A stretch of 64,000 nucleotides of DNA from JAJTFA01 sp051715425. Lineage in GTDB: Bacteria; Bacteroidota; Bacteroidia; UKL13-3. The position numbers were made by a program, and so were the translations under genes. Each line of letters starts with the position of its first letter. The first letter of the stretch is position 1. The stretch is from assembly GCA_051715425.1 (NCBI GenBank), contig JBPXJS010000023.1, positions 94,154 to 158,153 on the forward strand. Reading direction: 5' to 3'. Positions 1 through 8,627 of this stretch are shown in pieces. The notes under the pieces are model-generated. The model had not been told where the DNA came from and did no database searches. It saw nothing but the letters and a program-made list of their open reading frames with translations.

Positions 1-580
1 CAATGCTTCTGCCCAGGGTTATTTCGTCAGCGTATTCCAGTTCACCGCCAATGGCAATTCCTCTTGAAATGGTGCTTAAGCTTACACCCATATCTCTTAG
101 TTTTTTAGAAAGATAAAATACCGTTGTATCTCCCTCCATGGTAGCACTAAGCGCCATAATAACCTCCTTTGTTCCTTCCTGTTTAATTCTTTCAATCAAC
201 TTACCGATATGCAGGCTATCCGGACCCACTCCGTTTACCGGAGAAATTAATCCACCCAGAATATGATAGGTGCCATTAAACTGATTGGTGTTTTCAATAG
301 CAATTACATCGCGTAAATCTTCTACCACACAAATAAGCTTTTGATCCCTTTTGGCATTGTTGCATATATTACAAATACCAGTATCACTCACGTTTCCGCA
401 ACGTTCACAATATTGTATGTTGGTGCGAAGCCTGATAATGGCATCGCCCATTTTGGTTACATCCTGCTCCTTTTGTTTAAGCAGATACAGCACCATGCGC
501 ATGGCTGATTTTTTGCCAATGCCCGGAAATTTCGACAATTCGTTTACAGCTTCTTCAATCAGGTGCGAAGGATAATTCAT
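1..580 (-). CDS. recR: Recombination mediator RecR (3' end cut by window)
   Basis: RecR works with RecO and RecF to load RecA at single-strand gaps. The reverse strand reads about 193 codons from the ATG at 578-580 and runs off the window edge; the family is about 200 residues, so only the last few are missing. In order it shows a helix-hairpin-helix-like start (KFPGIGKKSAMRMVLYLL), a four-cysteine zinc finger (YCERCGNVSDTGICNIC), and a Toprim domain with ICVVEDLRDV, YHILGGLISPVNGVGPD and a C-terminal SRGIAIGGELEYAD. No oddities. It is divergent from the symporter gene, with about 100 bases between the two starts. The identification is secure. Confidence 0.95.
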   Translation of the reverse strand, partial: MNYPSHLIEEAVNELSKFPGIGKKSAMRMVLYLLKQKEQDVTKMGDAIIRLRTNIQYCERCGNVSDTGICNICNNAKRDQKLICVVEDLRDVIAIENTNQFNGTYHILGGLISPVNGVGPDSLHIGKLIERIKQEGTKEVIMALSATMEGDTTVFYLSKKLRDMGVSLSTISRGIAIGGELEYADEITLGRSI

Positions 581-669
581 GGCAGGCAAAAGTAATGATG
601 CTGTCCTATTTTTTGAAGCGTTTTGACGTATTGTGGTTAACTATTTTTTAACATCCCTTTTCAGGGCTT

Positions 670-677
670 TAGTTTTG
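670..677 (+). promoter_or_regulatory. Candidate Bacteroidota -7 element
   Basis: TAGTTTTG matches the Bacteroidota -7 consensus TAnnTTTG exactly and ends five bases before the ATG of the symporter gene. If it is used, transcription would start at or very near the start codon, giving a leaderless or nearly leaderless mRNA. I see no good -33 TTTG at the expected spacing, so this may be chance. Confidence 0.3.
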
Positions 678-682
678 TTTTT

Positions 683-2122
683 ATGTCGCCAATTCTACTG
701 TTTTCCTTTATTGTAATATACTTTCTGGTACTGCTGGGGGTAGCTTTTTACACCTCACGCAACTCAACCAACGAGACTTTTTTTATAGGAAACAAAAGCA
801 GCAACTGGATGCTGGTTGCTTTTGGCATGATCGGAACCTCCCTTAGCGGTGTTACTTTTATTTCCGTTCCGGGTACGGTTGGTGCATCAGGCTTCAGCTA
901 TTTTCAGGTGGTATTGGGTTATTTTATAGGCTATTTTGCTGTGGCTTATATTCTGCTCCCGCTTTATTACAAGCTTAACCTTACCTCCATATACCATTAC
1001 CTCGATCACCGTTTTGGCAAAAGCAGCTACAAAACAGGAGCCCTCTTTTTTATTGTTTCACGCACCATGGGAGCCACCCTGCGCCTGTATCTGGTTATAA
1101 ATGTGATGCAGCTTTTTATCCTTGATCAGCTTGGTGTTCCTTTTGTTGCCACCACCCTGATTATTTTGGGTATGATTTTGCTTTATACTTTTAAGGGTGG
1201 GGTAAAAACAATTGTGTGGACCGATACCCTCCAAACCTTTTTTATGTTGCTGGCACTGGTGGTATGTGTTTTTTATATCCTCAACGACCTGAACCTGAAC
1301 TTAGCCACAGCACTTGAAAAAATGGGCAGCATGGGTTATACCAAAATGTTTGGAACAGATGTGCTGGAGAAGAAATTTTTTCTCAAACAAATTATTGGCG
1401 GGGCTTTTATCACTATCAGTATGACAGGCCTTGATCAGGAAATGATGCAAAAAAACATCAGCGTAAAAACCCTGGGTGATTCACAAAAAAACATGCTAAG
1501 TTTTAGCACAGTAATGGTGCTGGTTAATTTTCTTTTTTTGCTGCTGGGAGGCTTGCTTTATCTGTACGCCCAAAATAAAGGGCTTGATGTAAAGGGTGAT
1601 GATCTTTTCCCAACCATTGCCATGCAATATTTGCCTCCTTTTATTTCCATTATATTTATCATCGGCCTTATCTCTGCCCTGTTTCCATCAGCTGACGGAG
1701 CCATTACTGCATTAACCTCTTCTTTCTGTATTGATATTCTTGGTTTGCAACGCAACAACTCTTTAACTGAAGCACAGAAATCGAAAACACGTATCAGTGT
1801 TCACCTTACGTTTTCTGTTATTTTTATGCTATGCGTATTGCTTTTTAAGGTAATAAATAACAAATCTATTATTAATATTTTGCTTGATGTGGCGGGTTAT
1901 ACTTACGGGCCACTGCTTGGTTTGTTTGCCTTTGGCATTCTTACAAAAAGGAACCTGAATGATAAGATGGCTCCGGTGATATGCCTGCTTGCTCCTGCTA
2001 TTTGTTACCTCATTCAATTATATGCCCCATTAATTTTGGGGAACTATCAGATTGGTATTGAAATGTTGATTTTAAATGGCTCAATGACCTTTGGCGGGTT
2101 ATGGCTCATCAGCAAAAAGTAG
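683..2122 (+). CDS. Sodium:solute symporter family protein
   Basis: A 479-residue inner-membrane transporter of the SSS family (LeuT fold), expected to drive uptake of a small organic solute with Na+. The whole length is hydrophobic segments separated by short loops, about 13 in number. Family signatures include FIGNKSSNWMLVAFGMIGTS and SGVTFISVPGTVGASGF near the N-terminus (Na+ and substrate-site helix), VWTDTLQTFFML mid-protein, and ISALFPSADGAITALTSSF after residue 320. Length is normal for the family. The substrate cannot be told from sequence. The gene is divergent from recR and directly convergent with the next gene, with no spacer between the two stop codons. Confidence 0.88.
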   Translation: MSPILLFSFIVIYFLVLLGVAFYTSRNSTNETFFIGNKSSNWMLVAFGMIGTSLSGVTFISVPGTVGASGFSYFQVVLGYFIGYFAVAYILLPLYYKLNLTSIYHYLDHRFGKSSYKTGALFFIVSRTMGATLRLYLVINVMQLFILDQLGVPFVATTLIILGMILLYTFKGGVKTIVWTDTLQTFFMLLALVVCVFYILNDLNLNLATALEKMGSMGYTKMFGTDVLEKKFFLKQIIGGAFITISMTGLDQEMMQKNISVKTLGDSQKNMLSFSTVMVLVNFLFLLLGGLLYLYAQNKGLDVKGDDLFPTIAMQYLPPFISIIFIIGLISALFPSADGAITALTSSFCIDILGLQRNNSLTEAQKSKTRISVHLTFSVIFMLCVLLFKVINNKSIINILLDVAGYTYGPLLGLFAFGILTKRNLNDKMAPVICLLAPAICYLIQLYAPLILGNYQIGIEMLILNGSMTFGGLWLISKK

Positions 2123-2644
2123 TTATTGCTTTTCGAGTACTGCCCTTTGCAGGCTGCCTATACTGTAGCTGTTCACCTTATTTCCATCCTTAAGCTTAGA
2201 CACAATGGCCGGTTTGGAAGGGCCTGATACTATTTCGTAGTACAACCTGCCATCTCTTACCTCGTAGGTGCAGGATAAAATGGTTCCTTCCACATCAAAC
2301 ACACAAAACAACTTATTACCCATGCGGTTCATGTTTATTAAAATGCTGTCATGTTCATCAAGTATATACCTGCCTTCGGCCTCATTTTCCATTTTCAGAT
2401 CATAATCCTTCATTACCGGCACTTTCCTTTCATCATAGGTTGTTTTCCAGGTCCATACACTGTCGCTTTTTTTTATAATATCCATACGCATGGGGATGGT
2501 TTTGGTTTGTCCTCTTTTTCCAACCATTTCCAGGTTTCCACTCCACACGCCTTCGAAGCCCTTAAGAAAGTTAGCTTCCTGAGCCAATGACGGAAAAACC
2601 AAGAAAAAAAATACGCCACTGAGCGCAACTTTTAATACTTTCAT
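2123..2644 (-). CDS. Hypothetical secreted protein
   Basis: A 173-residue protein starting at the ATG at 2642-2644. This start is preferred over the longer frame (to 2689) because it puts a clean signal peptide (MKVLKVALSGVFFFLVFPSLAQ) at the N-terminus. The rest looks like a small beta-rich domain with WSGNLEMVGKRGQTKTIPMR and VWTWKTTYDERKVPVMKDY; such alternating strands suit a lipocalin-like or small barrel fold, but I do not recognise a named family. It is probably periplasmic or surface-associated. No function can be assigned. Confidence 0.7.
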   Translation of the reverse strand: MKVLKVALSGVFFFLVFPSLAQEANFLKGFEGVWSGNLEMVGKRGQTKTIPMRMDIIKKSDSVWTWKTTYDERKVPVMKDYDLKMENEAEGRYILDEHDSILINMNRMGNKLFCVFDVEGTILSCTYEVRDGRLYYEIVSGPSKPAIVSKLKDGNKVNSYSIGSLQRAVLEKQ

Positions 2645-2736
2645 ACCGGTTTTTATCACAATATAGTAAATAGTTAAAAAACGAGACATCTAAAACCCTA
2701 CATAATTCGTACTAATATAATATAAACACCAACTAT

Positions 2737-2865
2737 ATGTGCGAACCAAACAACGACATTTCCGATACCCTGGCTGCCTATCTTGATTGCGTAATTATTG
2801 ACTTTGACGCCCCTGAATTTGAGGCAGACATGCTCAGGTTAAATCAGCAAACCGATAAGAAGTAA
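2737..2865 (+). CDS. Possible 42-residue small protein
   Basis: ATG at 2737 opens 42 codons to TAA at 2863-2865, exactly filling the gap between two minus-strand genes. The product is acidic in its first two thirds (EPNNDISDTLAAYLDC, IIDFDAPEFEADM) with two cysteines and a basic tail (QQTDKK). It stops one base before the stop codon of the convergent downstream gene. An AT-rich stretch lies just upstream. It has no recognisable domain. It could be a real small protein or a chance frame; the precise fit between genes and the amphipathic acidic composition favour a gene slightly. Confidence 0.4.
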   Translation: MCEPNNDISDTLAAYLDCVIIDFDAPEFEADMLRLNQQTDKK

Positions 2866-2866
2866 T

Positions 2867-3193
2867 TTATTGGTTCTTCTTATCCACTTTAATTTGTTGT
2901 TTACCTGCAAGTACTTCAAAATACCATTTAAAATCTGAAGCAAGGCTGTAAAGGGGATACTTAAAAGTAGCAGGTTTGTTTTTTTCAAAAAAGAAATGAC
3001 CAACCCAGGCAAAACCATATCCGCAAACCGGACAAAGCCACAATAATCCATATACACCAGACCATATAGCGGCAATAAGAAAATAAAAAAACAAGGTTGT
3101 TCCGACCACATGCAAAGCCCTGCAGGTGGTATTCTGGTGTTCGCTTAAATAGTAGGGGTAAAACTCCTTAAGGCTTTTAAATTTTTTCTCCAT
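2867..3193 (-). CDS. Mpo1-like (DUF962) membrane protein
   Basis: A 108-residue integral membrane protein of the Mpo1/DUF962 family. The yeast founder Mpo1 is an Fe(II)-dependent dioxygenase acting on 2-hydroxy fatty acids; the bacterial role is not established. Family signatures are visible: FYPYYLSEHQNTTCRALHVVG at the N-terminus with conserved histidines, a hydrophobic pair of helices, then WVGHFFFEKNKPATFKYPLY and the closing LASDFKW. The histidines in EHQN, ALHVVG and GHFFFE fit a metal site. It lies one base from the next gene on the same strand and is probably co-transcribed with it. Confidence 0.85.
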   Translation of the reverse strand: MEKKFKSLKEFYPYYLSEHQNTTCRALHVVGTTLFFYFLIAAIWSGVYGLLWLCPVCGYGFAWVGHFFFEKNKPATFKYPLYSLASDFKWYFEVLAGKQQIKVDKKNQ

Positions 3194-3194
3194 C

Positions 3195-3797
3195 TTACAA
3201 AATAAGAAACATCATACTAAAACCCAACACATAACCAAGCGCCAGTTGTTGCATATTGTGTGCATTGGAATACAGCCTGGCGCTGGCAGTAATACCAGCT
3301 GCAATAAGCACAGGAATCAGCACAAACCTTACATCGGCAGCACCTGCATTTGCGGCTGATACCACAATGGCCGTGAGCATACCAAAAGAGGCCATATGAA
3401 TACTTACTTTATTAAAGTGATTAACAATAAGCAAGGCAACAACAATACTTGCTGATGCGAGTAAAAAAGCATTGATAAGAGCCGGGGTATGCAGGCGTTG
3501 AAAAAAGTAAAAATCGAACAAACACATAATGGCGGTAATCATATACGGACCACGTCTTTCATCGGCCGACTCCAGCATTACCGAATGTACATTGCCAAAC
3601 AATTTCATGGCAAGTACGTACAACATTGGTACAAGAGCTGTTGATGAAAAGATAAAAACGGTATAAAACAGGCGGGCTTCTGTGCTTAATACATAATCCA
3701 AATAAGGGAAAAGCCTGATGAGCAAATAAAACCCCAGCAGGTTTACAAAAATGGGATGAAAGAGTACAGAAATTAATAAGGCCGTTTTTTTACTCAT
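3195..3797 (-). CDS. PAP2-like integral membrane protein
   Basis: A 200-residue protein with about six hydrophobic helices. Its layout resembles a type 2 phosphatidic acid phosphatase: an RRGPY segment near residue 82, NKVSIHMASFG near 128-138 where PAP2 enzymes have PSGH, and ARLYSNAHNMQQLALGYVLG at the C-terminus where they have SRxxxxxHxxxDVxxG. The match is partial: the PSGH motif is replaced and the final Asp is Gln. It may therefore be a diverged lipid phosphatase or a non-catalytic relative. The gene lies between metH and the Mpo1-like gene in a tight same-strand run. Confidence 0.6.
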   Translation of the reverse strand: MSKKTALLISVLFHPIFVNLLGFYLLIRLFPYLDYVLSTEARLFYTVFIFSSTALVPMLYVLAMKLFGNVHSVMLESADERRGPYMITAIMCLFDFYFFQRLHTPALINAFLLASASIVVALLIVNHFNKVSIHMASFGMLTAIVVSAANAGAADVRFVLIPVLIAAGITASARLYSNAHNMQQLALGYVLGFSMMFLIL

Positions 3798-3806
3798 ACC
3801 GGCAGC

Positions 3807-6488
3807 TTAGTTATCATAGCCCAAATTAGGAGCCAGCCACTTTTCAATATAGGCAATATCCTTTTCCTTGCGTTTGGCATATTCTTCTACCTGATCTTTG
3901 TTTATTTTACCCAGACCAAAGTATTTGCTTTCCGGATGGGCAAAATAAAATCCGCTTACACTTGCAGCCGGGTACATGGCAAAGTTTTCTGTAAGCTCTA
4001 TACCGGCCTGTTCTTCGGCTTTTAGTAAATCAAACAAGGTTCTTTTTTCTGTATGATCAGGGCAAGCCGGATAACCCGGTGCAGGCCTGATTCCGTTGTA
4101 TTCTTCTTTAATCAGGTTTTCCTTGCTCAGGTTTTCTTCTTTGGCATAACCCCATAATTCCTTTCTTACCAACTCATGCATCTTCTCTGCAAAAGCCTCA
4201 GCCAGTCTGTCGGCAATAGCTTTTATCATAATGCTGTGGTAATCGTCATGGTCTTTTTCGTACTGCTCCACCAGTTTTTCTATGCCAATACCAGCAGTAA
4301 CGGCAAAGCCACCCATATAATCTGTAATACCTGTTTCTTTAGGTGCAACAAAGTCGGCCAGGCAATGGTAGGTTTGCCCCTCAGCTTTTTCACTTTGCTG
4401 ACGCAAAAAATGAAACCTTGAGGTAGACGATCCGTCAGCAAGTTCAATATCATCTCCAACACGGTTGGCCGGCCAAAAACCAACCACCGCCCTTGCCTGA
4501 AGCAGTTTTTTTTCAATCACCTCATCAAGCAGTTGGTTGGCATCGTCAAACAGTTTTTTTGCTTCCTTCCCTATTATCTCATCATCAAATATTTTTGGAT
4601 AACGGCCCGCCATTTCCCAGGTGGCAAAAAATGGTGTCCAGTCAATATACTCCCTTAACTCCTCCAAAGGAAAATGGTTGAAAGCCCGTGTACCTGTAAA
4701 AGAGGGAGCCACAATGTTTTTTACATCTACCTGAACCCTGGTAGCCCTTGCCTTATCCAGTGTAACAAAGTTTTTATCTCTTTTGCGGTTTTTATAATCT
4801 TCCCTGAACTGCTCATATTCGGCTTTCAGGCTTTTTTGATAGGCCGGCCTGTTTTCTTTACTGATAAGGCTTTGCGCAACCGGAACACTTTTGCTGGCAT
4901 CTAATACATGCACCACCGGACCGCTATAATTGGGATCTATTTTTACGGCTGTATGTACCCTCGATGTGGTAGCACCTCCAATTAACAGAGGTATATCCAT
5001 TCCAAGGCGTTCCATTTCTTTTGCCACATAAACCATTTCATCCAGGCTTGGTGTAATTAACCCGCTCAACCCTATCACGTGCACATTTTCCTGTTTTGCC
5101 CGCTCCAGAATTTTTTCAGCCGGCACCATTACACCCATATCAATTATTTCAAAATTGTTGCAGGCCAATACTACACCTACAATATTTTTCCCTATATCGT
5201 GCACATCACCTTTTACTGTGGCCAGCAGGATTTTTCCTTGTCCTCCTCCGGCTGCTGCACCTGCAATTCGTTTTTCCTCCTCCAGGTATGGGGTAAGAAA
5301 TGCCACCGCTTTTTTCATAACCCTTGCGCTTTTCACCACCTGTGGCAAAAACATTTTACCCTGGCCAAACAGGTCGCCCACAATATTCATTCCGGCCATC
5401 AGCGGGCCTTCAATTACCGTTAACGGCTTGCCATATTTTTGTCTGGCTTCTTCTGTATCCTCGTCAATAAATTCTACAATTCCCTTTACCAGGGCATGGC
5501 TTAAACGCTCTTCCACAGTGCCTTTACGCCATGCATCATCCACTACTTTTTCTTTGCCTTTTCCTTTTACCTTCTCGGCAAACTCCAACAGTTTTTCCGT
5601 GGCATCGTCTTTTCTGTCCAGCAACACGTCTTCCACATAAGTAAGAAGTTCCTTATCAATCTCATCGTACACCTCCAGCTGACCAGGGTTTACAATACCC
5701 ATATCCATTCCGTTTTTAATGGCATGGTATAAAAAGGCCGAGTGCATGGCCTCTCTTACTTTATCGTTTCCTCTGAAAGAGAAAGACACATTACTTACAC
5801 CACCACTGATTTTTGCACCTGGTAAATTTTCTTTAATCCATTTGGTGGCATTAAAAAAATCTATGGCGTTGCGTCTGTGCTCTTCCATACCAGTAGCCAC
5901 AGGAAATATATTCGGGTCAAAAATGATATCGCCCGCAGGGAAATGAACCTTTTGCGTTAGAATTTTATATGCCCTTTCTGCTATCTGAATTCTACGTTCG
6001 TAATTATCAGCCTGCCCTGTTTCGTCAAAAAGCATAACAATAACAGCTGCACCAAATTTTTTAACAATTTTGGCCTGACGGATAAACTCTTCTTCGCCTC
6101 CTTTTAAAGAGATGGAGTTTACCACACATTTTCCCTGCACACATTTTAATCCCGCCTCAATTATTTCCCATTTGGAAGAGTCGATCATTACAGGTATGCG
6201 CGCAATATCGGGCTCCGACATCACCAGATGAAGAAACCTGGTCATGGCCTCAGCTCCGTCTATCATACCCTCATCCATATTGATATCGAGAATCTGGGCT
6301 CCGCCCTGCACCTGCTCGCGCGCCACATCGAGCGCTTCATCAAACTGGCCTTCTTTAATGAGGCGAAGAAATTTTTTTGATCCGGTAACATTGGTACGTT
6401 CACCAACATTAATAAAATTAGAACCCTCAAAAATAACGAGCGGCTCTAATCCTGAAAGTCGTAGTGTGTAGTCTTTCGTTTCGTTCAT
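3807..6488 (-). CDS. metH: Cobalamin-dependent methionine synthase, lacking the homocysteine domain
   Basis: An 893-residue protein carrying three of the four MetH modules. Residues about 15-270 form the methyltetrahydrofolate-binding domain (INVGERTNVTGSKKF, AQILDINMDEGM, PVMIDSSKWE). A cap domain follows at about 320-410. The B12-binding domain has the base-off motif DVHDIG with axial ligand His430, then GLSGLITPSLDEM. The C-terminal activation domain has TWEMAGRYPKI and the S-adenosylmethionine motif RPAPGYPACPDHTEK. The N-terminal homocysteine/zinc domain (about 330 residues) is absent; in many Bacteroidota it is a separate gene, but none is found next to this one. Function: methyl transfer to homocysteine with a partner subunit encoded elsewhere. 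Confidence 0.95.
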   Translation of the reverse strand: MNETKDYTLRLSGLEPLVIFEGSNFINVGERTNVTGSKKFLRLIKEGQFDEALDVAREQVQGGAQILDINMDEGMIDGAEAMTRFLHLVMSEPDIARIPVMIDSSKWEIIEAGLKCVQGKCVVNSISLKGGEEEFIRQAKIVKKFGAAVIVMLFDETGQADNYERRIQIAERAYKILTQKVHFPAGDIIFDPNIFPVATGMEEHRRNAIDFFNATKWIKENLPGAKISGGVSNVSFSFRGNDKVREAMHSAFLYHAIKNGMDMGIVNPGQLEVYDEIDKELLTYVEDVLLDRKDDATEKLLEFAEKVKGKGKEKVVDDAWRKGTVEERLSHALVKGIVEFIDEDTEEARQKYGKPLTVIEGPLMAGMNIVGDLFGQGKMFLPQVVKSARVMKKAVAFLTPYLEEEKRIAGAAAGGGQGKILLATVKGDVHDIGKNIVGVVLACNNFEIIDMGVMVPAEKILERAKQENVHVIGLSGLITPSLDEMVYVAKEMERLGMDIPLLIGGATTSRVHTAVKIDPNYSGPVVHVLDASKSVPVAQSLISKENRPAYQKSLKAEYEQFREDYKNRKRDKNFVTLDKARATRVQVDVKNIVAPSFTGTRAFNHFPLEELREYIDWTPFFATWEMAGRYPKIFDDEIIGKEAKKLFDDANQLLDEVIEKKLLQARAVVGFWPANRVGDDIELADGSSTSRFHFLRQQSEKAEGQTYHCLADFVAPKETGITDYMGGFAVTAGIGIEKLVEQYEKDHDDYHSIMIKAIADRLAEAFAEKMHELVRKELWGYAKEENLSKENLIKEEYNGIRPAPGYPACPDHTEKRTLFDLLKAEEQAGIELTENFAMYPAASVSGFYFAHPESKYFGLGKINKDQVEEYAKRKEKDIAYIEKWLAPNLGYDN

Positions 6489-6546
6489 GAGATGTTCAGG
6501 ATTGGTTTAACAAACAAGTGCTATTTGCACGGTTGCCACAAATAAA

Positions 6547-8610
6547 CTAAGAATTTACTGATTTGTAATGAAAACGGGCCAATTTATCCAATAATTCCTG
6601 TGATTTAAATGGCTTTGAAATATAATCATTCATGCCTATGGCAAGGGCCTTGTTTTTTGACTCTATAAAAGCATCCGCTGTTAATGCGATAATTGGTACG
6701 TTACTAAAGCTTCTGATCTGCCTGGTGGTTTCAAAACCATTCAATTCAGGCATATGCAAATCCATCAATACCACATCAAACGATTTGGTTTTGAGTAATT
6801 CTATGGCCTTATGACCTCCATCAACAACCACAAAATCAAGTTTCCAGTATTCCAGGTGCTTTTTAGCAACAGCAATACTCGAGATATTATCTTCTACAAG
6901 CAAAACCCTTAACCCTCTTATATCTTCAGCCCGGTGTCCTGAAACTTCTGTTTCTTTTAAAGAAAGATCCGCAAAAGGAAGATCAAGGTCAAAGAAAAAT
7001 GTTGCTCCCTTGCCTTTATCGCTGATGAGTTGAATATCAGACTTCATCATGATCACTATTTTTTTGCTGATGGCAAGGCCAAGGCCGGAGCCACCGTATT
7101 TTCTTGTGATACTGCTGTCTTCCTGGGTAAAGGAGTCGAATATTTTTTGATGCCGGTCGGGTTCAATACCGGGTCCGGTATCGGAAACGGATATTCTTAC
7201 TGTTGCAGACGAGTTGCCGGTTTTTATTTCCTTTAGTGAAATTTTAACGGTACCCACATTGGTAAACTTAATGGCATTGGACAACAGGTTGTTTAGTACC
7301 TGTGACAATCTGGTGGGATCAGCCAGGAAGTTTCTGTGTTTCACATCAATTTCACAAATCATCTCAATATCTTTTAGAAACGTTTGTGGCTCGTGCAGCT
7401 TAGCCGACTTCTGAACAAGCTCATATAAATCAACCGGGAGCAGATCAAGCTCTGCCATACCGGCTTCAATTCTGCTATAATCAAGAATATTGTTAAGCAA
7501 GGTCATCAGGTTTTCGGCTGAGTACTTGAGTAACCCCAGGTTATCCATCTGTGAAGGTTTAGGATCCTCCTGCATCAGCAAATTACTAATGGCAATTACC
7601 GCATTCATGGGGGTACGTATTTCATGGCTCATAGTGGTAAGGAACTTGCCCTTTTCCAAAGAAACCCGCTCCGCCATCTCTTTGGAAGCAAGCAATTCTT
7701 TTTCTATTTCTTTAAGTGCGGTAATATCCCGCACCGCACCGTCATAATACACACGGCCATCTGCATCTACCTGCCTGATACTGCTTAAAAGGGCAGTAAA
7801 TGTGCTCCCATCTTTTCTTTTATAAACAATCTCTTTGTTCCTAATTTCATTATGCTTTTCAAGTGCCGTCAATACCTCAATCCGGTCGGCAGGGTTATGG
7901 TATAAATCATCGGGTAAAGCCTGCAAAACAGCTTCTTCAGATTCGAAACCAAACATTCTGGCATAGGCCCTGTTTGCATAAACCAGCCTGTTATTCTGTA
8001 CATAGGTGCGGCAAATTCCCTCATCAATATTCTGATTGATGCTGTTGAGCAGTTGCTGACTCCGCTGAATAATTTCTTTATCTTCCTCAATAACCATCGC
8101 TGCATCATCATAGGCTTTTACATACGATCTGAAAATAAAAATGCTTACCGCCAGTGCAGTGGTAATATTAAACAATGCAATGGTATGTGCATTTTCGCGG
8201 TCGGGAATGAGCCTGCCATAACCCGGAGTTACTGACGTGAAATTGGTAAACAAAATACAGGTAATGGTGATGGCAATAAGCACCGCACGCTCTTTCCACT
8301 CATTGCGTTGCGTAATGATATAGTTTGCAAACAGCAACGGGAAATAAAACACAAAACCGGTGGTTGGATCTTTATATCCGGCATCGAAAATAAGAATGAG
8401 AATATCCGCTGTAATAATAAATGTATATGCAGATGGTTTTAATCTGTTGTTCCATGCCAGCCAGATGCCAACAAGAAACAAAACAGCGGCTGTAACAAAA
8501 TACATCACATGCTCATGCCGGCTGAGGGAGGTTAAAAAAAACACGAGAAAGAGGCATACCATAAAGGCCACCCCGTTTAATGCGCTTAGTATGTACTTCT
8601 GCCTGTTCAA
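6547..8610 (-). CDS. Hybrid sensor histidine kinase/response regulator
   Basis: A 687-residue membrane kinase. Residues about 8-165 hold roughly six transmembrane helices with short loops (no large periplasmic sensor). A coiled linker leads to a PAS domain (about 190-300, with YANRAYARMFGF), a HisKA domain with phosphoacceptor His329 in TTMSHEIRTPMNA, an HATPase domain (NLLSNAIKFT, DTGPGIEP, GGSGLGLAISK) and a receiver domain with phosphoacceptor Asp617 in VVLMDLHMPE plus Thr644 and Lys666. All catalytic residues are present. No separate response regulator or HPt protein lies next to it, so the output partner is unknown. It sits between metH and menC and may be transcribed with menC. Confidence 0.92.
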   Translation of the reverse strand: MNRQKYILSALNGVAFMVCLFLVFFLTSLSRHEHVMYFVTAAVLFLVGIWLAWNNRLKPSAYTFIITADILILIFDAGYKDPTTGFVFYFPLLFANYIITQRNEWKERAVLIAITITCILFTNFTSVTPGYGRLIPDRENAHTIALFNITTALAVSIFIFRSYVKAYDDAAMVIEEDKEIIQRSQQLLNSINQNIDEGICRTYVQNNRLVYANRAYARMFGFESEEAVLQALPDDLYHNPADRIEVLTALEKHNEIRNKEIVYKRKDGSTFTALLSSIRQVDADGRVYYDGAVRDITALKEIEKELLASKEMAERVSLEKGKFLTTMSHEIRTPMNAVIAISNLLMQEDPKPSQMDNLGLLKYSAENLMTLLNNILDYSRIEAGMAELDLLPVDLYELVQKSAKLHEPQTFLKDIEMICEIDVKHRNFLADPTRLSQVLNNLLSNAIKFTNVGTVKISLKEIKTGNSSATVRISVSDTGPGIEPDRHQKIFDSFTQEDSSITRKYGGSGLGLAISKKIVIMMKSDIQLISDKGKGATFFFDLDLPFADLSLKETEVSGHRAEDIRGLRVLLVEDNISSIAVAKKHLEYWKLDFVVVDGGHKAIELLKTKSFDVVLMDLHMPELNGFETTRQIRSFSNVPIIALTADAFIESKNKALAIGMNDYISKPFKSQELLDKLARFHYKSVNS

Positions 8611-8627
8611 GTAATCAAATATATAAA

